In this document: positions 1-11,020 of the stretch, one piece after another
Layout of the letters: each line of letters begins with the position of its first letter
Numbering within the stretch: the stretch's first letter is position 1
Assembly (NCBI RefSeq): GCF_019656315.1
Contig: NZ_BPLU01000006.1
Coordinates: forward strand, 1-64,000
Source of the DNA: Flavobacterium sp. UMI-01
Lineage (GTDB): Bacteria; Bacteroidota; Bacteroidia; Flavobacteriales; Flavobacteriaceae
Direction of reading: 5' to 3'
Length of the DNA: 64,000 nt
Translations under genes and position numbers: made by a program
The notes under the pieces: model-generated
What the model saw: the letters and a program-made list of their open reading frames with translations, nothing else
Told to the model about the DNA's origin: nothing
Databases searched by the model: none

Positions 1-51
1 CATTGAATAGTCTTTTTGAGTTCGCTTTACATAACTAGAGATTTCTTTCAT
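1..51 (-). CDS. transposase OrfA fragment, IS3-like (N-terminus only)
   Basis: An ATG at 49-51 opens a frame that runs off the left edge, giving 17 residues that begin MKEISSYVKRTQKDYSM. This resembles the start of helix-turn-helix OrfA proteins of flavobacterial IS3-family elements (remembered pattern YVKRTQ.DYS), which bind the element ends and are completed by OrfB through frameshifting. Only the first residues are available, so the family call rests on this short match and on the adjacent IS-like end. Confidence 0.5.
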   Translation of the reverse strand, partial: MKEISSYVKRTQKDYSM

Positions 52-93
52 AACGATGTTTTTTTTTGTGTATCGTTATTTCAGGACGGGACA
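1..93 (-). mobile_element. end of an IS3-like insertion sequence (partial)
   Basis: On the minus strand the sequence from about position 93 starts TGTCCCGTCCTGA, a TG-ended tip of the kind found in IS3-family inverted repeats, and 42 bases later a transposase-like reading frame opens. The rest of the element lies outside the window. The boundary at 93 is inferred from the TG end only; the matching right end and target duplication cannot be seen. Confidence 0.45.
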
Positions 94-103
94 AGGTTCA
101 AAC

Positions 104-136
104 AAAAAAAGGCTGTCCAAATATGGACAGCCTTTT
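104..136 (-). terminator. Rho-independent terminator of atpDC
   Basis: A perfect 8-bp stem (GGCTGTCC / GGACAGCC, loop of 6) is followed on the minus strand by seven T. It sits 21 bases after the atpC stop. The other side also carries a short T-run, so it may work in both directions against the IS end. Confidence 0.85.
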
Positions 137-156
137 CAATATCTAAGATAATTATT

Positions 157-438
157 TTAGTCTGCTAAAACAATCACTTTATTATCCTTCATTTCAATTG
201 TTCCAGAAGTAATAGCTAAAGTATAATTTTGATCATTTACTTTCGTAAATAATCCTGCAGATTCTTTACTAAACTTAAAGCTTGGCGCTTTAATGCTAAT
301 TATTCCTTGTTGAAGTATCGAAACTATAGGCGCGTGATTATTTAAAATCTGAAAACTTCCATCAACACCCGGTACAGCTATTGAAGTTACTTCTCCTTTA
401 AACAAGGACGTCTCTGGTGATACTATTTCTAAAATCAT
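157..438 (-). CDS. atpC: F1Fo ATP synthase subunit epsilon
   Basis: Epsilon subunit of the F1 rotor stalk, sitting on gamma at the base of F1 in the cytoplasm. The 93 residues correspond to the N-terminal beta-sandwich (motifs MILEIVSPE, SIAVPGVDGSFQIL, NNHAPIVS). The usual family length is about 130-140 residues. The C-terminal two-helix domain, which inhibits ATP hydrolysis in other bacteria, is absent, as is common in Bacteroidota. It lies 77 bases after atpD on the same strand and ends at a strong terminator, so atpD-atpC form a two-gene unit separate from the other atp genes, which are not in the window. Confidence 0.95.
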   Translation of the reverse strand: MILEIVSPETSLFKGEVTSIAVPGVDGSFQILNNHAPIVSILQQGIISIKAPSFKFSKESAGLFTKVNDQNYTLAITSGTIEMKDNKVIVLAD

Positions 439-515
439 AATTTATAATTAAGGATTTTGGATTTGAGATTTGAGAATTAGAAATCCTAATTCTTATATCC
501 TTATTCCTAAATCAA

Positions 516-2030
<1,515 letters not shown>

Positions 2031-2110
2031 TTATGTATTTATTAAATAGCTAATTAGGTTTATGAATGCACCCAATCAAACTGTATTGACTGACTGCTTT
2101 TTTCAGAGTG

Positions 2111-2140
2111 CAAAGATAATTTTTTAAAACAAAAAATCAA
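2111..2140 (-). promoter_or_regulatory. promoter of atpDC
   Basis: The minus strand carries TTG (2138-2140), a 19-base spacer and TATCTTTG (2111-2118). This matches the Bacteroidota consensus of a -33 TTG box and a -7 TAnnTTTG box. It predicts a start site near 2104 and a leader of about 77 bases. Confidence 0.7.
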
Positions 2141-2212
2141 TAATTTTTTATATAAAAAAGTTGTTTTTTTTGACGAATCATTTACCACACCAGAAAATAC
2201 GAAGAATCCATT

Positions 2213-2252
2213 CAAAAAAACAAAACCATCTTATCGTTAAATAAGATGGTTT
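2213..2252 (-). terminator. terminator of the TonB receptor gene
   Basis: An 11-bp perfect stem (AAACCATCTTA / TAAGATGGTTT, loop of 8) is followed on the minus strand by a T-rich tract, 24 bases after the receptor stop codon. It also insulates the atpD promoter region. Confidence 0.85.
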
Positions 2253-2275
2253 AACATAACATTTCTACATAAAAA

Positions 2276-5155
2276 TCACGGTTTTAAAACAAATGAAGCA
2301 AATATTTGCCTACCAATTGCACCTGCTCCTAACACTTGATTGTATTCTTTCCCACCTATGTTAGCCGCACCTATTTTTATAATTGACTTAATCGAAGGCA
2401 GTTCATAATTCATTTGCGCATCGATAACCGTAGCCGATTCAATAACACCATCTACCATACTAGACTCCCATATATATTCACTATTCCATCTTCCGCTAAT
2501 ATTAAAGCCAAAGTTTTTAAACAACTTAGTATTGCCAATGGACATTTTAACTCTATGTTTTGGCGTATTAAAACTTGCTTCAAAACCTGGATCCTTCGAT
2601 TTATCAAAATCTAACTGCGCATAGTTATAATTAATACCTGCAACATAATCCCCAAATAGTTTTTTCGACAAACCGACACCCACACCCAATGAGCTAATTT
2701 CAACCTCAGTATTTGTATATAATTGGAAAACTCTAAAGTTTCCATTACCAATAGCATGTAAAGATTGAACCTCAGGATTAGTAGCATACGTTGGAGCTCC
2801 TGCTGTAAAATCAAATGTTTCACTAGCTTTACCATAATAAGGTGCTATAGCTGTTGTGTTACCAATAAAATCCTTATACATATTATAGTACACATTTAAA
2901 TCGATACTCATATCATTTATTTGAGAACGATAACCTATTTCAAATGCTTTCACTTGCTCTGGTTTCACATTATTCACATTTGTTTTTCTTAATAATGCAG
3001 CCGCTCCTGGTGTATTGGTAGGATTTGCTGCTGCGAAAGCTGCAAAAGCTCCAACAGACGCTGCTGTATAGGAATTTTGATACGCATTAACACCTGTTAT
3101 GGTGGTAGTTGCACCCCCAGCATACAACTGCCCTACCGCTGGAGAACCATTACTAACCGCTACTGTTTCAACATATCTTAATAAATTATCTGGCGCTGAA
3201 CCAATGAGTACCGCTGGACCAACATTAAACCCTATATATTGATCTTGTGTAGTTGGATTTCTAAAACCTGTTTGAAATGAAGCCCTTAAATTATGTTGTT
3301 TTTCATTACCAGCAGCATAGACAAAGGATACTCTTGGCGAAAAATTACCTTCAAAATTCTTAGATTTATCATAACGTAAAGAACCTGTAAATTTCAATCT
3401 ATCCTCAAGCAATTTTTTTTGCAATTGGGAATACACACCATACTCATCATAATTAATATTGCTATTCGCATCAGTATAAATCCTTCCTTGAGAATTTAAT
3501 TGATACAAGCGATAGGAACCTCCAATTTGAATTTCTCCAAATTTTACTATATCTTTTAAATTATAATTAGCATCTGAATGATAAACTTTGGAATTATCAA
3601 CTAATTTGGAACCCGTTAAAATATTAGGATCAGCAATTACTTTATCAAATGCTGTTTTAAAAGCAGCCGTACCCGGAACCAATCTACCCGTATCCGCAGC
3701 CGCGCGAGCAAGAGCAGCCGCTGCTGTTGGATTTTGATTAGTTGGCCCAAATAATCCAGCCATAGCTTGAGCATAGGCCCCCGCATATTGACCAAACCAA
3801 TTTTCATTAGACTTCCATGCCTTATTAACATTCCATGCTGTAAATTGCATATCATAGGATTCTCCTCCATCTTCAGTAGTCATATAACCTCTAACAAAAA
3901 AGTTTTTGCCTTTAAATTCTAACTTATGTTGCTGCATGAAAAAGTTATTCAAATAATACCTATTCCCACCTTGATAAACCGCATTACCTAAACCAAATTT
4001 GCTTTGCCAAATAATTTCTAACTTTTCATCTCCCATTGGTCTAAAATGAAGTGAGAAATCGACTTTAGTATTACTAGCTTTATTATCTGTCAAATCAGTT
4101 TCATTATATCCTGTTCTAGAAACATTCTCCCTGGGTAATAGCGCAGCAAGATTTGCTGGCAAAAGTGAATTAGCAACCAATGTTTGCCCTACATTGTAAA
4201 TATTGGTACTAACCTCATCACCATAAACATTTATACCGTCATAATTTTGATGACTCCTTGTCCTCCCCACTACTGTTTTGTCATCATAATTAGTCGCAAA
4301 CCAATCAGTACCTTCCATGTGCGTGAAATTAAATTTAGCAGCAAAATGTTTATCAAAAGCATGTGCCATTCTGATTCCAAAGTCATAATATCCATTTGTT
4401 CCCGCAGCTTTTTGACTGGTTTGACCATACTTTAAATAGGTAGAAATTCCTTGATGATGAAACGGACTTTTACTATTCATAAACATAATCCCATTAAAAG
4501 CATTTGCTCCATATAAAGCAGAAGAGGCACCCGGCAACAGCTCAACACTTTGCACATCAATTTCAGACACCCCAATCATATTCCCTAAAACAAAATTTAA
4601 TAACGGTGAAGAATTATCCATCCCATCGACTAACTGCATGAAACGAGTATTGGCTACAGTTGCAAAACCACGAGTATTAATTGATTTAAAAGTCAAACTA
4701 CTCGTATTCATTTGGACCTCTTTAAGATTTTCAAGGCCATCATAAAAAGACGGAGAGGCAGTTTTTTTGATATCCGAAATTCCCATTCTCTCGATAGTTA
4801 CTGGCGATTCAATAATTCGCTCTGGAGTTCTAGATGCAGAAATAACTATTTCGTTGAGTTTGGTTTCTTCACTTTTCAAAACAACAGCTACCTTTTCTTT
4901 ATTAGAACTTACAGTCAGTATCCTATTTTCAAAACCTACACTTGAAAATTCAACCGTCCAAGGCAAACTCTTGTTCGATTTGAGAATAAATTTTCCAGCT
5001 GCATCTGTAACAGTCCCCGAAGAATCCCCAAGGATCACAACATTAACACCAAAAAGAGGTTGATTAGCACTGTCAGTTACCACACCTGTAACTGAATTCT
5101 GAGCAAAACTAAGCCCGCTAAAAAACAATACAATAAATAGAAATCGCATTTGCAT
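2276..5155 (-). CDS. TonB-dependent outer-membrane receptor with carboxypeptidase-like domain
   Basis: Outer-membrane active transporter driven by TonB-ExbBD. The 959 residues start with a signal peptide (RFLFIVLFFSGLSFAQ). A carboxypeptidase-regulatory-like beta-sandwich follows (about 20-105, GVVTDSANQPLFGVNVVI), then a plug domain (about 110-225, EIVISASRTPERI to a YGANAFNG segment) and a large beta-barrel ending in an aromatic/hydrophobic strand (FASFVLKP). The substrate cannot be told from sequence: no SusD partner is adjacent and the gene stands alone between two terminators. It is not similar in layout to the SusC protein at 48517. The substrate could be an iron chelate, a vitamin or a peptide. 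Confidence 0.85.
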   Translation of the reverse strand: MQMRFLFIVLFFSGLSFAQNSVTGVVTDSANQPLFGVNVVILGDSSGTVTDAAGKFILKSNKSLPWTVEFSSVGFENRILTVSSNKEKVAVVLKSEETKLNEIVISASRTPERIIESPVTIERMGISDIKKTASPSFYDGLENLKEVQMNTSSLTFKSINTRGFATVANTRFMQLVDGMDNSSPLLNFVLGNMIGVSEIDVQSVELLPGASSALYGANAFNGIMFMNSKSPFHHQGISTYLKYGQTSQKAAGTNGYYDFGIRMAHAFDKHFAAKFNFTHMEGTDWFATNYDDKTVVGRTRSHQNYDGINVYGDEVSTNIYNVGQTLVANSLLPANLAALLPRENVSRTGYNETDLTDNKASNTKVDFSLHFRPMGDEKLEIIWQSKFGLGNAVYQGGNRYYLNNFFMQQHKLEFKGKNFFVRGYMTTEDGGESYDMQFTAWNVNKAWKSNENWFGQYAGAYAQAMAGLFGPTNQNPTAAAALARAAADTGRLVPGTAAFKTAFDKVIADPNILTGSKLVDNSKVYHSDANYNLKDIVKFGEIQIGGSYRLYQLNSQGRIYTDANSNINYDEYGVYSQLQKKLLEDRLKFTGSLRYDKSKNFEGNFSPRVSFVYAAGNEKQHNLRASFQTGFRNPTTQDQYIGFNVGPAVLIGSAPDNLLRYVETVAVSNGSPAVGQLYAGGATTTITGVNAYQNSYTAASVGAFAAFAAANPTNTPGAAALLRKTNVNNVKPEQVKAFEIGYRSQINDMSIDLNVYYNMYKDFIGNTTAIAPYYGKASETFDFTAGAPTYATNPEVQSLHAIGNGNFRVFQLYTNTEVEISSLGVGVGLSKKLFGDYVAGINYNYAQLDFDKSKDPGFEASFNTPKHRVKMSIGNTKLFKNFGFNISGRWNSEYIWESSMVDGVIESATVIDAQMNYELPSIKSIIKIGAANIGGKEYNQVLGAGAIGRQIFASFVLKP

Positions 5156-5379
5156 AGGTAGATTTTTAAGGATTATTAACTCTAATTTACGTTTTTTTTA
5201 ACTATTAACAAAAAACCCTTTAAAATTTCATCAAAATTAGCCTAAAAAACATCCTTAAAAATCAAGACTTTAGTTCATTTTTTTGAGATTAATTCAAAGA
5301 AAATCTCATAACCTTATTTTTTATATGCATGCATACAAAAGCAACCAACATATTCTATATTTTTCATAAAAATTAAAAT

Positions 5380-5414
5380 AAAAAAAAAGAGATTACCATA
5401 GTGGCAATCTCTTT
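5380..5414 (-). terminator. terminator of glmS
   Basis: The stem AGAGATT-(mismatch)-CC pairs with its complement around a 5-base loop. On the minus strand it is followed by a run of eight or more T, 23 bases after the glmS stop codon. Confidence 0.85.
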
Positions 5415-5436
5415 CACATTTTAATTCTCTTTATCG

Positions 5437-7281
5437 TTATTCAACCGTAACTGATTTTGCTAAATTTCGGGGTTGATCTACATTACATCCTCTTAATACC
5501 GCAATATGATAAGACAATAGTTGCAATGGAATAGTTGTAATCAATGGAGACAACGCATCTGATGTTTCTGGAATTTCAATCACATAATCAGCCAATTTTC
5601 GAACTTCAGTATCTCCTTTAGTTACAATTGCAATAATTCTACCACTTCTTGATTTGATCTCCTGAATATTACTTACAATTTTATCATAATGACCTTGAAT
5701 AGGTGCTACTACAATTACAGGCATTTCCTCATCAATTAAAGCAATTGGACCGTGCTTCATCTCGGCTGCAGGATATCCTTCTGCATGGATATAAGATATT
5801 TCTTTTAATTTCAATGCGCCTTCTAATGCCACTGGAAAATTATACCCTCGCCCAAGATACAAGCAATTTGAAACATCTTTGAAGGTTCCCGCAATTTCTT
5901 CAGCAATAGCATTAGTACCCAAAGCGTCATTTACTTTTTCAGGAATTAATTCTAATTCTAATAAATACCTATGAAAATCAGAGTAAGACAATGTTCCTTT
6001 AGCCTTGGCCAATCGAAGAGCAATCATCGTCAAAACAGTTATTTGTGTTGTAAAGGCCTTAGTTGAAGCCACTCCAATTTCAGGTCCCGCATGTGTATAA
6101 GCCCCAGCATGCGTTTCTCTTGAAATTGAAGACCCTACCACATTACACACTCCAAACACAAAAGCCCCAGCTTCTTTCGCTAGTTTTATAGCTGCCATGG
6201 TATCAGCTGTTTCTCCTGATTGTGAAATAGCGATAACCACATCATCACTATTGATAATTGGATTACGGTATCTGAATTCAGAAGCATATTCTACCTCAAC
6301 AGAGATACGCGCAAATTCTTCAAAAATATATTCAGCAACCAGTCCAGCATGCCAAGAAGTACCACAAGCAATAATAATTATTCGTTTTGCATTTAGAAAC
6401 TTCTCAATATTATCTTCTACACCAGCCATCTGGATTATTCCCTTATCAGCTAACAATCTTCCTCTGTAAGTGTCTTTAATAACACTCGGTTGTTCGTAGA
6501 TTTCTTTTAACATGAAATGCTCATAGCCTCCTTTTTCAATTTGCTCCAAATTCATTTGCAACTCCTGAATATAGGTATCTACTGGCGCATCGTTAGCAAT
6601 TTTACGTACTTTTAAAGGTTTGTCTTTTTTGATAATAGCAATTTCACCATCTTCTAAATAAACAGCATTTGCAGTATATTCAATAAAAGGAGATGCATCA
6701 GAAGCAATAAAATATTCTCCTTCACCCACCCCAATCGCTAAAGGACTTCCTAAACGTGCCGCAACAATTTCATCTGGCTTTTTCTTATCAAAAACAGCAA
6801 TAGCATAGGCGCCAACCACTTGGTTCAAAGCTACTTGCACCGCTTTCCCTAATTTTAAATTTTCATTTTTTTGAATTTCTTCAATCAAATTTACTAATAC
6901 TTCTGTATCCGTATCTGATTTAAAACTGTATCCCCTCTTAATCAACTCTTCTTTTAATGGAGCATAATTTTCAATAATTCCATTATGAATAATTACCAAT
7001 TCACCAGAGTTAGAAATATGTGGATGCGAATTTACATCATTAGGAACCCCATGTGTTGCCCAACGAGTATGCCCCATTCCAATAGAGCCTTTATTGCATT
7101 CTTTTTCGCTTTTAGCTTCAAGGTCAACAACTTTCCCTTTGGTCTTACATACCGAAATTGAATCACCATCATAAGTCATCACCCCAGCACTATCGTACCC
7201 TCTGTACTCTAATCGTTTTAATCCTTTGATGACTATCGGGTACGCTTCTCTATGACCTATATATCCAACAATTCCACACAT
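5437..7281 (-). CDS. glmS: glutamine--fructose-6-phosphate aminotransferase (isomerising)
   Basis: Makes glucosamine-6-phosphate from fructose-6-phosphate and glutamine, the entry step to peptidoglycan and LPS amino sugars, in the cytoplasm. The 614 residues begin MCGIVGYIG with the N-terminal nucleophile Cys2 of the class II glutamine amidotransferase domain (residues 1 to about 220; RWATHG and HNGIIENY visible). Two SIS domains follow (SQSGETADT near 350; EGALKLKEISYIHAEGY near 490) and the typical C-terminus NLAKSVTVE. It lies 8 bases after the DUF4270 gene, so the two are probably co-transcribed. No glmS ribozyme was seen upstream. Confidence 0.98.
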   Translation of the reverse strand: MCGIVGYIGHREAYPIVIKGLKRLEYRGYDSAGVMTYDGDSISVCKTKGKVVDLEAKSEKECNKGSIGMGHTRWATHGVPNDVNSHPHISNSGELVIIHNGIIENYAPLKEELIKRGYSFKSDTDTEVLVNLIEEIQKNENLKLGKAVQVALNQVVGAYAIAVFDKKKPDEIVAARLGSPLAIGVGEGEYFIASDASPFIEYTANAVYLEDGEIAIIKKDKPLKVRKIANDAPVDTYIQELQMNLEQIEKGGYEHFMLKEIYEQPSVIKDTYRGRLLADKGIIQMAGVEDNIEKFLNAKRIIIIACGTSWHAGLVAEYIFEEFARISVEVEYASEFRYRNPIINSDDVVIAISQSGETADTMAAIKLAKEAGAFVFGVCNVVGSSISRETHAGAYTHAGPEIGVASTKAFTTQITVLTMIALRLAKAKGTLSYSDFHRYLLELELIPEKVNDALGTNAIAEEIAGTFKDVSNCLYLGRGYNFPVALEGALKLKEISYIHAEGYPAAEMKHGPIALIDEEMPVIVVAPIQGHYDKIVSNIQEIKSRSGRIIAIVTKGDTEVRKLADYVIEIPETSDALSPLITTIPLQLLSYHIAVLRGCNVDQPRNLAKSVTVE

Positions 7282-7289
7282 ATATTTAA

Positions 7290-8852
7290 TTAATTAGGTT
7301 TTGTATAATAAATTTGTAATCTCAAACGCTTATCATAATTGGGATCTCCCAAAGGTATATTATTTCCAAATAAAATTATTCCCAACGGATTCATTACTGA
7401 AGCCTGAGGCGCTCGGGTAATTGTAGTTGTTGGAGTTTTTAATTTAGCATTCGTAATAGTATTAATATTCTCCGTCACTACTAATCCTAATTCAATATTC
7501 GTTGAATCTTTCTGAATCAAATTACGGATATGATTCGTGAGTCTAAACTTGTAATAACTATTACCCGAAGCATCTTTTGTCAATATCCCTCCATAAATGG
7601 TCTTTCCGTTTTTGATTGTAGTTCCTGATACGCCATCATAGTAATCAGTTATAGGTCTATGATTTGTAAAGTCATACAAGTACAAACGTTGTGGTCTATG
7701 ACTACTGGTCGAAGACTCATCGTCAACATAAAAAACCAAATTAGCTTCATTAACCAACCAACCGTTTCCTTTAATAGTAGCTAAATCTCCTTTATCAAAA
7801 AGTCTTAGTCTCGTCATAGCACCTTGACCTCCTTTAACATAAAGCCTACTATCGCCATTAGCAATTTTCGAATCCGAGGACTGAATAGCATTTGTATATG
7901 TTGGATTTAAATTGGATTGTTCTAACAAACTTACAGTATTGCCCGTTAAATTCAATACCATTGAATTATCAACTCTGGCTCCATCTTCACCCTCTTTATA
8001 TTTGATGGTAATCGTACCACCTGCAAAATTCAACATTGCCAAACTAGAAGTACTGCTTATTTTTTCAACTTGAAAATACAATCCTCTAAAATAATCTTTG
8101 AAAACATCATTGGAAGCCAACTTACCCAAAGCTACAGCATTTATAATATAGGTTTGAAAATAATCTACGTCCAAACTCAATTTCATACCTGGAACTGAAT
8201 AAGTAGTGGTAGATACTCCATCCGTCGTAGTTGTTACAGAATGTTGAGCATTGCTAAAGAAAAACTCGTCATTCTCATTACGATCTATGGTATTATTATT
8301 CAATCTATCCCCTATTTTTACTTGATTGAAAACATTGTTTTGATCAGTATAATATTTTTGAGGTTCTACAAAGCCCCCTATTGGATCGATGTTTCGCAAA
8401 TAATACCCAGAACGATAAACACTTAATTTCATCTTAGCATTGGCATCTCCATAGATTGAATCCAATACATAATTATTACCCCCTGCTGTATTGACTGTGG
8501 TTTGGGTTGCATCTACAAAATAAGGAATAGAAAGCTCCACACTTTCAACGACAGGATTAGTACCTAAAGTAGGATTGGGTGCCGCTAATGTTAATTGTGT
8601 TACAAAATTAGCTGTAGTAGTCCCAAAATCTGGGTCTTGATAAATCCCCAAAGGATTAACCGCCTGATTGTTGGATTGTATTGCTGTAATCTCTTGATTA
8701 TACGCTACTACATCCGAAGTATAATCATCAAAAACAAAATGACTTCCTCCTATTAAATTATCACCAATTGAATTATAATCTTTATCACAAGAATACAAAA
8801 AAACAACACAACATATTATAAGGACTTTCTTGAAAAAAGAATTATGGTACAT
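7290..8852 (-). CDS. DUF4270 lipoprotein
   Basis: Cell-surface or periplasmic lipoprotein of unknown function. The 520 residues have a lipoprotein signal (FFKKVLIICCVVFLYSC, lipobox Cys22) followed by the DKDYNSIGDNLIGG start that I recognise from DUF4270 proteins. The rest is rich in beta strands and polar loops. It sits between the GT5 gene and glmS, an order conserved in Flavobacteriia; the gap to glmS is 8 bases and to the GT5 gene 20. The setting suggests an envelope-related role, but this is inference. Confidence 0.8.
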   Translation of the reverse strand: MYHNSFFKKVLIICCVVFLYSCDKDYNSIGDNLIGGSHFVFDDYTSDVVAYNQEITAIQSNNQAVNPLGIYQDPDFGTTTANFVTQLTLAAPNPTLGTNPVVESVELSIPYFVDATQTTVNTAGGNNYVLDSIYGDANAKMKLSVYRSGYYLRNIDPIGGFVEPQKYYTDQNNVFNQVKIGDRLNNNTIDRNENDEFFFSNAQHSVTTTTDGVSTTTYSVPGMKLSLDVDYFQTYIINAVALGKLASNDVFKDYFRGLYFQVEKISSTSSLAMLNFAGGTITIKYKEGEDGARVDNSMVLNLTGNTVSLLEQSNLNPTYTNAIQSSDSKIANGDSRLYVKGGQGAMTRLRLFDKGDLATIKGNGWLVNEANLVFYVDDESSTSSHRPQRLYLYDFTNHRPITDYYDGVSGTTIKNGKTIYGGILTKDASGNSYYKFRLTNHIRNLIQKDSTNIELGLVVTENINTITNAKLKTPTTTITRAPQASVMNPLGIILFGNNIPLGDPNYDKRLRLQIYYTKPN

Positions 8853-8872
8853 ATTTGATAATAAGAGTTTAA

Positions 8873-9679
8873 TTATAGAATTTCATTATTATAAAAATTG
8901 CTATATGCTTCCGCAAATGCATCTTTGGGTACGAAAGGTAAAAAAGGTTTACCAGAAGACTCTATAAATTTTGTTAAACTTGAAGAAACATTTTCCGAGG
9001 CAATAATTACGCCGTCCGAATGTTTAACAGTAGCTTTTATAATATTTTCATAATCAGGTATTGTCAAATCAGCTACTGAATCTGCGGGCACACCGTCTAA
9101 TTGTACTTTGTTTACCATTTCAGCATCTAGTGTACCATCAAATGACTGCCCATATACTGAGGTTACAATTTTAGTTTCAGAAAACAACGCTTCATTTTTA
9201 TAAAAATGCTTCATGTAAATAGGAAGCATCGCTGCCATCCAACCGTGAACATGAATAATATCAGGAACCCAATTTAACTTTTTAACAGTTTCTACAACTC
9301 CTTTTGCAAAGAAAATAGCTCGTTCATCATTATCCGGATAGAGCACTCCTTCTTCATCAGCAAAAGTAGCCTTTCGTTTAAAATATTCATCATTGTCGAT
9401 AAAATAAACCTGAATTCTTTCCTTAGGAATAGAGGCGACTTTGATAATTAAAGGCATATCTAAATCATTGACTACCAAATTCATCCCCGAAAGCCTGATT
9501 ACCTCATGTAATTGATGTCTTCTCTCGTTAATATTTCCGTACCTTGGCATAAAAATTCTGATTTGTCCTCCCTGATCGTTTACCATCTTAGGGACATCGT
9601 ATGACATCAAAGAAACTTCATTTTCAGCAAGATAAGGCACCACTTCAGATGATACATATAATATCCTCTTGTCTTTCAT
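8873..9679 (-). CDS. glycogen/starch-synthase-like GT5 protein (single domain)
   Basis: The protein matches the N-terminal catalytic Rossmann domain of GT5 glycogen synthases: the start KRILYVSSEVVPY, then FMPRYGNINERRHQLHEVIRLSG, PDIIHVHGWMAAMLP and VTSVYGQSFDGTL. The ADP-glucose-binding C-terminal GT1 domain is absent: 268 residues against about 480 for a full enzyme. Many Flavobacteriia carry this short form in this place, so it is unlikely to be a fresh truncation. Glycogen-synthase activity is doubtful. I use the ATG at 9679; an in-frame TTG at 9706 would add nine residues. A TAATTTTG box on the minus strand (9718-9725) is a likely promoter, divergent from panC. Confidence 0.8.
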   Translation of the reverse strand: MKDKRILYVSSEVVPYLAENEVSLMSYDVPKMVNDQGGQIRIFMPRYGNINERRHQLHEVIRLSGMNLVVNDLDMPLIIKVASIPKERIQVYFIDNDEYFKRKATFADEEGVLYPDNDERAIFFAKGVVETVKKLNWVPDIIHVHGWMAAMLPIYMKHFYKNEALFSETKIVTSVYGQSFDGTLDAEMVNKVQLDGVPADSVADLTIPDYENIIKATVKHSDGVIIASENVSSSLTKFIESSGKPFLPFVPKDAFAEAYSNFYNNEIL

Positions 9680-9756
9680 ATTGTAATTTGCTTTATTTAT
9701 TGGCAATAAAAACCATGCAAAATTACAAAATTTTATGCAGTTATTAACTAAAATAT

Positions 9757-9764
9757 TATGTTTG
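9757..9764 (+). promoter_or_regulatory. -7 box of panCD
   Basis: TATGTTTG matches the TAnnTTTG consensus and lies 24 bases before the panC ATG at 9788. It contains the upstream ATG at 9758, which therefore should not be the start codon. The -33 box is weak. Confidence 0.5.
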
Positions 9765-9787
9765 CATTTAATTTTAATAAAATAGCC

Positions 9788-10636
9788 ATGCCTATTTTCT
9801 ACGAAAAAGTAGCTTTGAATACTTTTTTAAAGTCAGTCAAAAACCAAAATACCACTATTGGCTTCGTACCTACTATGGGCGCATTACACCAAGGTCACCT
9901 TTCTTTAATGCAACAATCGCTCAAAGAAAACAACCATACCGTAGTAAGCATATTTGTCAATCCTACTCAGTTCAATAATTCTGACGATCTTACTAAATAC
10001 CCTAGAACCCTAAGCCAAGACGTTGAAAAAATCCAGCAATTACACTCTGATATTATCATTTATGCCCCTTCAACTGAAGACATTTATGAAGGCCATGTTC
10101 ATGCAGAAAAATTTGATTTTGACGGACTCGAAAATCAAATGGAAGGCAAATTTCGTCCCGGGCATTTTGATGGTGTTGGCACAATAGTCAAACGATTATT
10201 TGAAATCATCACCCCTGACAAAGCCTATTTTGGAGAGAAAGATTTTCAACAATTACAAATTGTTAAGAAAATGACCCAAAAGAACAATCTCCCTGTTTCG
10301 ATAGTTGCATGTCCTATTTTTAGAGAACCTAACGGTTTAGCCATGAGTTCTCGAAATGAGCGTCTCACGCCGCAACAACGTCAAGAAGCTAGTCTTATCC
10401 ATCAAACACTTTTACAGGCCAAAGAACGCTTTAAAAACAAAAGTCTAATGGAAGCTAAAGAATGGGTAACTGCTGTATTCGCCACACACCCAACATTTGA
10501 ATTAGAATATTTTGAAATTGCTGACGAAGAAACACTTACACCATGCATTACGCCTCTGAAAGATAAAAATTATCGTGCATTTATAGCTGTTTTTGTTAAT
10601 AATATCCGATTGATTGATACAATTTCATTAAAATAA
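9788..10636 (+). CDS. panC: pantothenate synthetase
   Basis: Joins pantoate and beta-alanine with ATP to make pantothenate, the coenzyme A precursor; cytoplasmic. From the ATG at 9788 it has 282 residues, the usual family length. It shows the nucleotide-binding HIGH-like stretch GFVPTMGALHQGHLSL, SIFVNPTQF, GHFDGVGTIVKRLF, YFGEKDFQQL and the KMSKS-like AMSSRNERL. A longer frame from 9758 would add ten residues, but that ATG lies inside the putative -7 box. panD, which makes its beta-alanine substrate, follows after 14 bases. Confidence 0.96.
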   Translation: MPIFYEKVALNTFLKSVKNQNTTIGFVPTMGALHQGHLSLMQQSLKENNHTVVSIFVNPTQFNNSDDLTKYPRTLSQDVEKIQQLHSDIIIYAPSTEDIYEGHVHAEKFDFDGLENQMEGKFRPGHFDGVGTIVKRLFEIITPDKAYFGEKDFQQLQIVKKMTQKNNLPVSIVACPIFREPNGLAMSSRNERLTPQQRQEASLIHQTLLQAKERFKNKSLMEAKEWVTAVFATHPTFELEYFEIADEETLTPCITPLKDKNYRAFIAVFVNNIRLIDTISLK

Positions 10637-10650
10637 TTTAATTTTGCGCC

Positions 10651-11001
10651 ATGCAAATTCAAGTACTAAAATCAAAAATTCATCGTGTAAAAGTAACGGG
10701 AGCCGATTTAAATTACATTGGCAGTATTACCATCGATGAAGCGCTATTAGAAGCTTCTAACATTATTGAAGGCGAAAAAGTAGCCATTGTAAATATTAAT
10801 AACGGAGAACGTTTTGACACGTACGCCATCAAAGGCGAACGAAATTCAGGTGAAATAACTCTTAACGGGCCAGCCGCTCGAAAAGTTCAAAAAGACGATA
10901 TCATCATCATTATATCTTATGCTACATTGGACTTTGAAGAGGCCAAAACTTTCAAGCCTTGGATCATTTTCCCTAATGAAAAAGACAATTCGTTAACCTA
11001 A
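10651..11001 (+). CDS. panD: aspartate 1-decarboxylase
   Basis: Decarboxylates L-aspartate to beta-alanine for pantothenate synthesis. The 116-residue proenzyme self-cleaves between Gly24 and Ser25 in NYIGSITID, turning Ser25 into the pyruvoyl cofactor. The conserved [19 protein letters not shown] and [10 protein letters not shown] segments are present. It is co-transcribed with panC, and a terminator hairpin follows 19 bases after its stop. Confidence 0.97.
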   Translation: MQIQVLKSKIHRVKVTGADLNYIGSITIDEALLEASNIIEGEKVAIVNINNGERFDTYAIKGERNSGEITLNGPAARKVQKDDIIIIISYATLDFEEAKTFKPWIIFPNEKDNSLT

Positions 11002-11020
11002 TTAAAACAACAACAAATCT

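Noticed and set aside
7282-7289. A glmS ribozyme upstream of glmS
   Set aside because: Only 8 bases separate it from the DUF4270 gene, leaving no room for the ribozyme fold.
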